Of a DNA stretch of 64,000 nucleotides, positions 51,359 through 60,597 are shown piece by piece. Both the position numbers and the translations under genes were made by a program. This stretch comes from Terfezia claveryi. Its lineage: Eukaryota; Ascomycota; Pezizomycetes; Pezizales; Pezizaceae. The DNA is taken from the NCBI GenBank assembly GCA_015179025.1, contig WHUX01000178.1, forward strand, positions 45,055 to 109,054, given 5' to 3'. Within the stretch, counting starts at the first letter, position 1. Each line of letters opens with the position of its first letter. The notes beneath the pieces are model-generated. The model was not told the DNA's origin. It was given only the letters and a program-made list of their open reading frames with translations, and ran no database searches.

Positions 51359-52147
51359 GTGAACTCACATGCTTTTCAATACCCCTCCTCAGCAGATACT
51401 GCTGAATAGCAAGACGAATATGATTAGTCTTGTTAAAAACTTTAAAACCCAGTAGGAAAAAGCAGGTGAAAAGAGTGCTAATCAAGTTGTTCGCATTATT
51501 TGTTCCCTTAAAGTAAGAAAATGAGGCCGTGGCAACGGCTTTGTGCAGATATCAGCTAAGTTGCTGTTAACTGGTATCCATAAGACATTGATTTTGCCTA
51601 TTTCCACAAGATCTCTGATGTGGTAGTAGGCAACGTCTATATGTTTACTTTTGTCACTGATACGGGGATTGTCTATAAGATCAATAGTCCCATTATTGTC
51701 AGCATTTAAAGCAGAAGGAATCTCAATATGGAGTTCTTTCAGTGCATTCTGTAACCAAATTAGCTGTTTGGAAGAGGTAGAAAGAGCGATGTATTCAGCC
51801 TCGACCGTAGAGGTTGAAACACAACGTTGCTTTACCGATCTCCAACAGATTGTATTGCTAGCAATCTAAAATATGTTTCCCGTGGTGGATTTCCTGTCAT
51901 TCCTATCACCAGCAAAGTCTGAATCAGAATAGCCCAATAAATTCACAACATTATTATTGTTGTTTGGTAAGCTGAGCTTCTTATAGGTGAGTTTCAGATT
52001 TCTCGTTCCCTTAAGGTAACGAAGAGTCTATTTTAACATACCCATATGAATATAAGTAGGCTCTGACGAGAACTGAGAGAGAGAAGAAATGGTGAAGGTA
52101 AGATCGGGCCTGGTACCAATCACTAGGTACATAAGAGAGCCAATTAT

Positions 52148-52948
52148 CTACCTATAGTTGGAGGAATTAGCAAGATCGTCTCCCTCACAGGCCTTTAGCA
52201 AATTCTTCAATCTGCTGAGATCCATGGGAAGAGAGACTGGGTTGCAATCCTGCAGTCCAAATTTTAGGAGCAATTGGTCAATATATACTTGCTGCGAGAG
52301 GGTAACACAGGCAATATGCCATACGATCTGGATGCCCAGTAGCCAGCTTACAGGACCGAAATCGCTGAGGTTGAACTCCTCCTTAAGGGAATTTTTCAAT
52401 TTTTCCCTTTCTAAGCTACTGGGACCCGCAAGAGTGATATCGTCCATATATATGGCGATAATCACTTGTAGTTCGACATGTATTAGTATACATGGATCAA
52501 AGTTTGCTGTCATGTATGCAAGTGGTAAAAGGAAGCCAGTCAACCTCTGATACCATTGTCTCGGTGACTGCTTAAGGCCATATATTGACCTGTGAAGATG
52601 TGCACATTGTCCTGGTTGTTTGTTAGCAGAAGGTCTTAGTTCTACAAACCCAGGAGGAAGCTTCATATAAATTTCCTCGTTTAGAGAACCATATAGAAAA
52701 GCTCCTTTAATATCAAGCTGATCTGGTTGAGGCCAGGTAAGAGAAACTGATAGAGTGATCAGTAATCTCAATGAATCGTACCTCACAACAGGAGAGAAGA
52801 TCTCGTCAAAATCCGTCCCCGGTTGCTGAGAAAAACCTTGAGCAACAAGCCTTGCTTTGTAGTGGCTTATGTTGCCTACTGAATCCCTCTTAATCTTGTA
52901 GACCCATTTGCAGCCTACAATATTGTGCCTTGGAGGAGGTAAGGGCAC
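52148..52948 (-). pseudogene. Copia reverse transcriptase segment
   Basis: 266 codons, open throughout, with the copia RT landmarks: VGCKWVYKIKRD, YKARLVAQGFSQQPGTDF, LDIKGAFLYGSLNEEIYMKL, LHRSIYGLKQSPRQWYQRL and the catalytic YMDD. It has no separate function and is part of the broken element. Confidence 0.85.
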
Positions 52949-53242
52949 AACCGTCTAAACAGACTGATCCGTTAGAGTTTTAAGCTCTTCCTGCATTGCC
53001 CTATACCATCGTGGAGAGTCTGCGCACTCGGTTGCTTGCTTGAATGTCCTAGGTTCAGTCTCATTGATCGCAAGAGCAGTTGCAAGCAATGTATACATAT
53101 TAGTGGATTCAGTGGATTTGGTGGATTCAGTGGATTTGGTAAGCTCAAGTTGAGGTAATTTAGCTGATGTTTGCTCAGCTCGATTAGCTGAAAATTGCTC
53201 AGCTCGACTCACTGGTATGTGCTCAGCTCGATTAGTTGGTAA

Positions 53243-53830
53243 TTACTCAGCTCGACTAGCTGGAAATTGCTCAGCGAATATGTAGTTGGATGCCTTAATG
53301 GTAAATATATGCTTATTAGCTAGCTGGACCCTATAAATGGATAGGGATTCTGTATAACCAACGAATATTGCTGTTTCTGCCCTTGGCTGGAGCTTGCTTC
53401 CAGGAGGCCTGCATTCTACAGGTATATGGATGTAGCAGATGCTGCCAAAGGGCTTAAGGTGAGCAATAGAAGGTTGTATATTATGCAGCATCTCAAAGGG
53501 GGTTTTTCTCTGAGTAAGCTGAGAATGGGGTAAGCAATTGCGGATATAGACGGCAGCTAGACATGCTTCTGCCCAAAGGCATGGGTCTGCAGAGCTGCCA
53601 GCTTCTGCAGAGATACCGTTAGCTGATTTTAGGTCAATTAGTATGCTGCAGATCATTGTCTGTATCGTCCTATTATAGCGCTCTGGGACCCCATTTGTTA
53701 GGGGCGAGCTAGCAATCATGGTGATATCTGTCGGAATATCGATATATAAGGATAAAATCACTTGCTCGGGCCTAACTGGGTGCACAGTGCGAAGAATAGT
53801 AGCTTCATTCAAAGTAACCCAGCGATACAA
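53243..53830 (-). pseudogene. Copia integrase C-terminal half
   Basis: Carries the catalytic-Glu region NGVPERYNRTIQTM and the typical continuation LWAEACLAAVYIRNCLPHSQ, TPFEMLHNIQPSIAHLKPFG and FVGYTESLSIYRV. The first 40 residues have diverged from consensus. Confidence 0.8.
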
Positions 53831-54122
53831 AACTTCGCTCGAGTCTTAGAGAACAAGAACTAGATATAAGAAGTGGGCCAATATATAAGAAAGCGGGGCT
53901 GCCTTCAGGCCACCCACCATCGGGTACCGCCGGTCATGCCTGCATAATCTCAGCCGTAACACCATTTGACTGGTGGGAATATGGAGGTGTATAGATATGC
54001 TGAATCCCCTTGGTTTTTAGATATTTATCAGCTTCTATATATTCTCCACCGTTGTCAGTAATCATGCTTAAGACAATGGTATTATACTGCCTTTCCATGA
54101 GGGTAATATATTCCAGAATGAT

Positions 54123-54401
54123 CTATTGAGCATCTGGAGATTTGTTCTTTAAGAAGTATATCCAACCCATCCTGGTAAAATCATCAATAAATGTAATGTA
54201 ATATTGTGAGTTTCCATAGAAGGGTATAGATTGCTTTCCACTCAGATCACTGTATATCAGCTCAAATGGATGAGTGGATCGGCCTTGAGTAAGACTCTGT
54301 GGGACTGCGTTCACGGATTTAGCCATAATTCTAGATCTACAGAAGAATTCAGTGGGCATGGGAGGTATAAGAGTACTGTCCACATATGCCTTATGAGTCA
54401 T
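54123..54401 (-). pseudogene. Copia GAG-pre-integrase / integrase N-terminal half
   Basis: Has FELIYSDLSGKQSI (first catalytic Asp) and YYITFIDDFTRMGWIYFLKN. The zinc-binding part before it is largely degenerate. Confidence 0.75.
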
Positions 54402-54529
54402 TTTGCTCGAATGAGCTAGAGATCTGTGCCAAAATCATAAGAATGTATTGCCTGCGTTTTGGGCTTTTTGGCTTGTTTGGTGGCTTCTGTTGCAGTTTCG
54501 AGGGATCTTTTGGAGGAGGTTCCGGAGGC

Positions 54530-54720
54530 CTAATTAGAGGGCATTCCGATAACCTTATTAGAGGGTATTGCCTGATTAGAGGGTATTGCCTGATTAGAGG
54601 GTATTGCCTGATTAGAGGGTATTGCCGCAGCGACCTGATTAGAGGGTATTGCCACAGCAACCTGATTAGAGGGTATTGCTGCAGCAACCTGATTAGAGGT
54701 ATTGCTGTAGCGACCTGATT
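54530..54720. repeat. 18-bp tandem repeat inside the copia element
   Basis: About ten copies of a GATTAGAGGGTATTGCCT unit. On the minus strand the unit reads open as PLIRQY/PLIRLL repeats within the polyprotein linker, so it expanded in a coding region. Confidence 0.85.
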
Positions 54721-55782
54721 AGAGACAAGCAATGAGCTGTTTGTATGTTCGATAATAAAGGGGAGATTGCCTTTGAATTCGGCCATAAATACAGGTTGCT
54801 CGATTTCCTCAGAAATGACAAATTTGTCGGAAAGCTTAGAATAGCTTGAAGAAATAACAGAATTGTCGGAAGACACAGAATTGGCAGAACAACAAGCAGA
54901 ATATAACACAACAATCTTATTGCTATACGCTTTCATCATAAATCCTTCTCCCTCAATACATTCATGAAACAAGCGAGTGACCTAGTAAAGGAACATAAAG
55001 CACAGTGTAAGGTGAATAACTCTATGAATGTTATTTGGAAGAAGGCAATTTAGTAAGACTGAACCAATTCCTTCCACGGAGAGAGTGTTATCCCTCCGAT
55101 ATTACAGTTCCATTATTTGCCTAAGGTGCTCAAATCTTCTATATTAGAGGTCATGTGAGCTATTGCACATGTATCAAGCTTCCAGGAGTATGAATTTGTA
55201 CTGACATGAGCAAGGTCAACAGCAAGTCAATGTCCATTGCATCAGTAACGAGAGCGGTTGCAATAAGACCTTGGTTAGGTCCTTGTTGCTTGGAGGGTTG
55301 CTGGTTATTATTGTTGTTGCCAGCATTATCCTTATTTGCCTTATCCTGCTTGCGAAATTGATCTCGCTTGAGTTTTCGGCATTCTTGCCAGGTATGGCCA
55401 GCATAAGTTCTATTATGCTTTTACAATAAGTAATGACTTCTCACCATTCTGCTCTTTTATGCCAGAGGGCGTTTTCGGTCTTTCTTGGACCATGAGCCTG
55501 AGTTAATAGGCCGTATTAGTTGGTTGACTGAGAGATCCAATTGATTATTGGATGCGAGTCCCAGAAAATGATGTCTGACTTCTGTATAGGTCAGATTGCT
55601 TTAGTAGTCAAATTATCTACCAGATTAGGATACTCATGGCTTAAAGCTGCCAACAAAAAATCCGCTTTGCCTTGTCTGCTTCTAGAACTTTCTGAGCATT
55701 TGCCTATATTCATCAGGACCAGATGCCATTTGATAGACCTGTTCCATTGCTATCGAATTTATCTAAAAATTCTGATATAGGC

Positions 55783-56208
55783 TTACCTTTTCAAGCTTCC
55801 AGAGAAAAGAACACTGAGGCAAGCGACTTGGTGAACAAATGAAAAAGCAGTATCTTCAAAACAAGTCTCTCTTAAGTACTTCCAAATATCATGAGGTGAT
55901 CTGTACTTACTAGACACCTTATTTAGAAGAGGATTACTAATAACTCGAATAAGAATTAGCATTGCCTGTTTTGAAAGAGACAAGAACCCCTCCTGTTCAA
56001 CTGAAGATGCATTTGGATCGGGATGAACACCATCAACAACGATATCCAATACATTTATGGTATAAAAAACCATGGTCATCTGTGCTGCCCAGTTCTCATA
56101 GTTCTTAAACCCCTCGAGAGGCTCAATACCATTGAGCTTAACTTCAGGGTGAAAGTCTTTTGAGAGAGCAAAAGACCTAGAACTTACAGCTGAAGGAAAG
56201 GGAGACAT
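55783..56208 (-). pseudogene. Copia Gag segment
   Basis: MSPFPSAVSSRSFALSKDFH at the start, then LEGFKNYENWAAQM and a helical region with SLSKQAMLILIRVISNPLLN and YRSPHDIWKYLRETCFEDTA, the UBN2/Gag fold of Ty1/copia. Intact for 140 codons, then lost. Confidence 0.75.
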
Positions 56209-56221
56209 GATAGGAGGAAGA

Positions 56222-56795
56222 TGTAACAACCGTGTGTTTAGTTGTCATCACCTGCGATCACAGGTGATGGGTCATTGCCATTGTTGTCTTTGTCTTTGTC
56301 ATCACCTACGATCGCAGGTGATGGGTTATTGTTATCGTTACCTTTTCCTTGGCTTCCGAGATAGGGAAGCTTATTTCCCCCATTGCCCTGACCGAGTTAT
56401 GTATATATAGAGCCTGTCTCTCGTACTGTTGTTGGATCCCCATCCAACGTCTTGCATACCCAATACAGGACCTTGCTTCCCCCAGCGCTTATGCACCTCC
56501 TTTGTGCATATCCTTGTCTCGAACAAACAACTTTGCAGTACAGCTGCCTCCCTTGACACATGTGGCAACTGCCTCCGTGTGTCTTATATCCTTTGCCCTC
56601 TGCCTCTCTTGCCTCTTGCCTCTTGCCCTTGCCCCCCATCTCAGTCTTCCCCTAGTCACATACGTAGCGTTCCTACGTGTGTCTTACCCTAGCCTCTCCC
56701 CAGATCACACACGTAGCGCTCCTATGTGTGCGATTGCCCCTTGCCACTTCCCCGGCGTACCCCTTAGTCAACTTGCCCCTAGAGCCGTCGTTACA
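56222..56795 (+). repeat. 5' LTR of the truncated Ty3 element
   Basis: Starts TGTAACAACCGTG and ends CGTCGTTACA. It has a TATA element at 56401-56410 and, about 40 bp on, ATCCAACGT. Near its start are two copies of the palindrome ATCACCTRCGATCRCAGGTGAT. The boundaries rest on the TG...CA ends and the primer site; the second LTR is absent. Confidence 0.65.
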
Positions 56796-56797
56796 TT

Positions 56798-56806
56798 ACG
56801 TTGGAT
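56798..56806 (+). promoter_or_regulatory. Putative self-priming primer-binding site
   Basis: ACGTTGGAT, two bases after the LTR, is the exact complement of ATCCAACGT at 56442-56450 in the LTR, some 40 bp after the TATA box. Same geometry as in the element at 40919-47418 but with an unrelated sequence, so the pairing is conserved, not the bases. Confidence 0.7.
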
Positions 56807-56831
56807 CTTCTCGACCAACTGGTACGCTGTC

Positions 56832-57998
56832 ATGTCCAGAACCCCTCCACTCGCTGTCAGGTTTCAAACCTGGAGGAACTCCCCTATACCTTCAGGCCCA
56901 AACGAATTAAATGCTTATCGTCGAGAGATCATTGACATCTTCGAGGCCATGGATGCCATTGGGGCCGAACTCGGCAACAGCCTGGCCATGGCCGAACGAA
57001 AGCTGAGATCCACCGACGAAGAGATCACGGTCCTCCAGACAGATCTCGACCATGTGAACCTTATCCTAGCCACCGAACGGACCATGGTACAAAACCTCGG
57101 CCACGCCCTAGCGAATCTGGCTATTCCTATGCCAACCACCACTGCCAAAACGGAAAGTATCCCCACCCCCCCTAAGTTCAATGGGGATAGGGCTCGTCTA
57201 CGAGCCTGAAAAAATGCGGTGAACTTGAAGTTGAGTGGGGATTCGGCTAGGTTTCCGTCAGAACAACACTGCCTGGCCTATGTGTTTGCCCTGCTGGAGG
57301 GCAAGGCCACGGATCAAATCCAGCCGTATGTGCTCGAGACAGGGATCAAGCTCGACAACGTCTCAGCCTTATTTGTTATCTTAGATCGGGCGTTCAGAGA
57401 TCCTGATGCAGTGGGGATGGCCAGTCGAGCACTTCGAGCACTGAGATAGTACAGCTCAGAGCTGTCTACTTACATCGCAGAGTTCTCGAGGCTGGCCGCA
57501 GAGGTAAGGTGGAACGACCAAGCTAAGTTCGAGCAATTCCAGGAGGGGCTCAGCGATGAGCTTCAACAAGCTATGGTTACCCTCCTTGCGGTTGATACCC
57601 TTGAGGAGTTGATCGACCAGGCCTCCCGGGTGGAATAGTGGATGTCCCGGCTCCGCAACCGCCTCCCATTCAGGCCAGTACTCCGTCTCCCACCACTCCA
57701 GCAACATCATGCCACTAAAGCAGCTCAGGCCCCTGCCCCCGCCAATCAACCAGCACACCTATCGTTGGTGGCAGGAGGGCCCACCCCCATGGATTTATTA
57801 TCAGGCAGACCCCGCCTGACCCAAGAAGAGAGGGAACGCCGCCGGAATAATGGGCTATGCATAGCCTGTGGAAAGGCTGACCACTTCATTGCGGCTTGCC
57901 CCCTTCGAAAGAATCGCTCCCTCGCCATCCACGCCATATCTAAATCATGGATCGAAGAAGCTGGTGAAGAGTCAGGAAAAGGGGAGTCCCTTGCCTAG
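56832..57998 (+). pseudogene. Gag of the truncated Ty3 element, three stops
   Basis: One frame from ATG 56832 (MSRTPPLAVRF) to TAG 57996-57998, interrupted by TGA 57207-57209, TAG 57447-57449 and TAG 57636-57638. It has a coiled coil (AMAERKLRSTDEEITVLQTD), the Gag core (FPSEQHCLAYVFALLEGKAT, AEFSRLAAEVRWND) and a CCHC knuckle (CIACGKADHFIAAC). The stops are readable as TGG to TGA and CAG to TAG. Confidence 0.8.
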
Positions 57999-58039
57999 TT
58001 ACTGACACTAGCAAGGGACCTGCTCAGAGTCATTTATCT

Positions 58040-60295
58040 TTGTCTGCATTTTCTTTGCCTACATCTATGTCTGTTGATGAGTCTCGCCTGTTTGGCGAGC
58101 ACTTCGTTGTACCTATAACTGTCAAGTTCAATGATAAAACAGTGGTTATATCAGCTCTCATAGATTGTGGTGCTTCAGGAATAGCATTCATTGACCAGAC
58201 CTTCGTCAGTAGAAACTCTATACCAACTTCCAAGCTAAAAACCTCCCGCCTTCTTGATGTCCTTGACGGCCGTCCTATCTCTTCTGGGGCGATTACCGAT
58301 CTCACATGCCTGCCCAGCGCCATGGGTGATCACTCGGAAGATCTCCCAATATTCGTAACCAAGCTAAAGTATCCAATTGTCCTTGGGATCCCCTGGCTTA
58401 GGATGTACGATATATCAGTCAGCTTCGGCTCTTACACCCTGTAATTCAACAGCCCTTATTGCAAAAAACACTGTGGAGATCCAAAAACCACTGTCACTGG
58501 GTTGTGCGCATTGCCACCCCCAATAATCCACCCGACTCAGGTGGTACTCCTGCCTGTACACATCAATGCTACCATTCCCTCGGTTTCCCTGGTTTCCCTG
58601 GTTACCCCTGTTCCCCCAGTCTCCCCGATATCCCCCACCCCCGCAAAACCCCTGAATATTAACTTTATTGGAGCAGGGGCCTTCGCTCATCTCACCAGGA
58701 GGCATAAGCTTAAGGTGCATACCCTCTCAATTTATGAGATCAATCTGGAAATTAACAAGACCAGGTCCAAGGAGGAGTGGAAATCCTTGGTTCCGGATGA
58801 GTACCATGAGTTTATTGATTTGTTCTCAGAGAAGGCCGCGGAAAAGCTTGCCCCCCATCGACCATACGACCACACAATCCCGCTGATTGTAGGAAAAACT
58901 CCCCCTTATGGCCCCCTCTATGGAATGTCCCGAGTGGAATTGGAGGCCCTGAAGAAGTACTTGGAGGAAAACTTGAATAAGAGCTTTATTCGGCACAGCT
59001 CTTCCCCGGTGGGTGCTCCTATACTGTTTGTAAAGAAATTGGACGGCTCTCTTCGGTTGTGTGTTGATTATCGTGGCCTGAACGAGATAATGGTCAAAAA
59101 CAGGTACCCCCTACCTCTAATCTAGGAGATATTAGCTAGGCTTTCCAAGGCAAAATGGTTCACCAAATTGGACTTGAGAGGGGCGTACAACCTAGTACGG
59201 ATCGCTGAGGGAGAGGAGTGGAAAATTGCCTTCCGGACACATTACGGCCACTTCGAGTACAACATCATGCCCTTCAGCTTAACCAATGCCCTAGCCTCTT
59301 TCCAACACTTTATTAACGACACTCTGCGAGACTTCTTGGATGTGTTCTGCACGGCCTACCTCGACGATATCTTGATCTATTCAAATACTCTGGCAGAGCA
59401 CAAAATCCATGTCAGGCAAGTCTTGGAGAAGCTGGAGCAGGCTGGGCTATACCTTAAGCCTGAAAAATGCGAATTCCACGTCCAAGAAGTGAAATACCTA
59501 GGCTTGATCATAACCATAGAAAGTATTAGGATGGACCCCGCTAAAGTTGCTGCAATCCAAGAGTGGGAAACCCCAGCCAATCTGAAGGATGTGCAAGCCT
59601 TCCTAGGATTTGCTAACTTCTACTGCCGATTTATCCTGAGTTACTTAAGGATCGCGGCACCCCTGATGGCCCTGACGAAAACGAAGGTAGAAGCTGGTTC
59701 ACACCTGATGAAAAGGGCCTTCCACTGGAATCCAGAAGCCCAATCTGCCTTCCAGAACCTCAAGGAAGCTTTCTGCTCAGCACCGATCCTGGCCCATTTC
59801 AACCCCGAACAGGAGTGTGTCATCGAAACCAATGCCTCCGACTATATCTCTGCAGGAATCCTGTCCCAGAACGACGATAACGGCATCCTTCACCCAGTGG
59901 CATACTTCTCAAAAAAGCACTCACCGGCGGAGTGTAATTATGAAATCTATGATAAGGAGTTAATGGCCATTGTGCAAGCATTGGAGGAGTGGAGGCCACA
60001 CCTAGAGTCAGCCAAGGGGATCATCGAGGTGCTATCCGATCATAAGAATCTTGAGTACTTCACCACCCCTAAGCTGCTAAACCGACGGCAGGCTAGGTGG
60101 TCGGAGTTCTTATCTCGATTCAACTTCAAGATCAAGTATCAGCCTGGAAAAGCTGGGGGTAAGCCAGACGCACTGACCAGGAGATCAGGAGATCTCCCTA
60201 AAGGGGGGGATGAAAGGCTGAAGTACCAAAATCAGGTGGTACTGAAACCTGAAAATCTCAACCTGGCGGCCAATAGCCTTGCTGAGCATCAGTAG
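58040..60295 (+). pseudogene. Pol of the truncated Ty3 element (protease, RT, RNase H)
   Basis: Single frame with stops at 58442-58444 (TAA) and 59123-59125 (TAG). Protease ALIDCGASGIAFID; RT with [40 protein letters not shown] and catalytic YLDDILIYS; RNase H with [19 protein letters not shown] and [23 protein letters not shown] replaces the usual PFGLTNAPASFQ, again C-to-T/G-to-A. It ends at TAG 60293 with no integrase. Confidence 0.85.
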
Positions 60296-60296
60296 A

Positions 60297-60597
60297 AAAA
60301 ATTCTGCGTCAGGACGCACTTTCTACGTTTTCTCCGTCCTATGCGTCACAACAACCTTTTTACCTTCTTTGTATCCGATGCACATCCTGATACAACTGCA
60401 AATACAAATCTGTGTCAGGACGCGTCAACTATTTTTATACCGTCCCATGCATTACAATTTTCTACACCCCCACACATAGCCTCCTAACATTCGCCTGGCA
60501 CCTGTTTTATATCCGACACTTCACGTTCTTTGTGGCTCTTCCCCCAACTGTAGTCACAAGTTTATTATTTCCTAATCATAAATCATATTCCACTTCT
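60297..60597. repeat. Degenerate tandem repeat, TCTGYGTCAGGACGC unit
   Basis: Two diverged copies of about 110 bp containing TCTGCGTCAGGACGC and CCGTCCYATGCRTYAC. Related to the repeats starting at 17286, which also begin AAAATTCTGCGTCA after a truncated integrase frame. The rest to 60597 is AT-rich. Confidence 0.6.

Larger units (their letters stand above)
51400..56221 (-). mobile_element. Ty1/copia retrotransposon, decayed, minus strand
   Basis: In order on the minus strand: Gag (55783-56208, start MSPFPSAVSS; FKNYENWAAQMTMVFYTI, UBN2-type), the pre-integrase and integrase core (54123-54401, FELIYSDLSGK ... YYITFIDDFTRMGWIYFLKN), integrase second half (53243-53830, NGVPERYNRTIQTMICSIL), reverse transcriptase (52148-52948, WVYKIKRD, YMDDITLAG) and RNase H end (SKHIDVAYYHIRDLVEIGKI ... 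ADICTKPLPRPHF at about 51500-51650). Several stops and frameshifts break it. GAGGAGGGGTATTG near 51385 is the likely polypurine tract. At 56222 a Ty3 LTR starts, cutting off the 5' end. Confidence 0.85.
56222..60296 (+). mobile_element. Ty3 retrotransposon, mutated and 3'-truncated
   Basis: 5' LTR (56222-56795), gag (56832-57998) and pol through RNase H (to 60295). Integrase and the 3' LTR are missing; the sequence switches to CTGCGTCAGGACGC-type repeats at 60297. It is inserted in the leader of the copia element. All six internal stops are explained by C-to-T or G-to-A changes, pointing to methylation-linked decay or RIP-like mutation. Confidence 0.85.
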
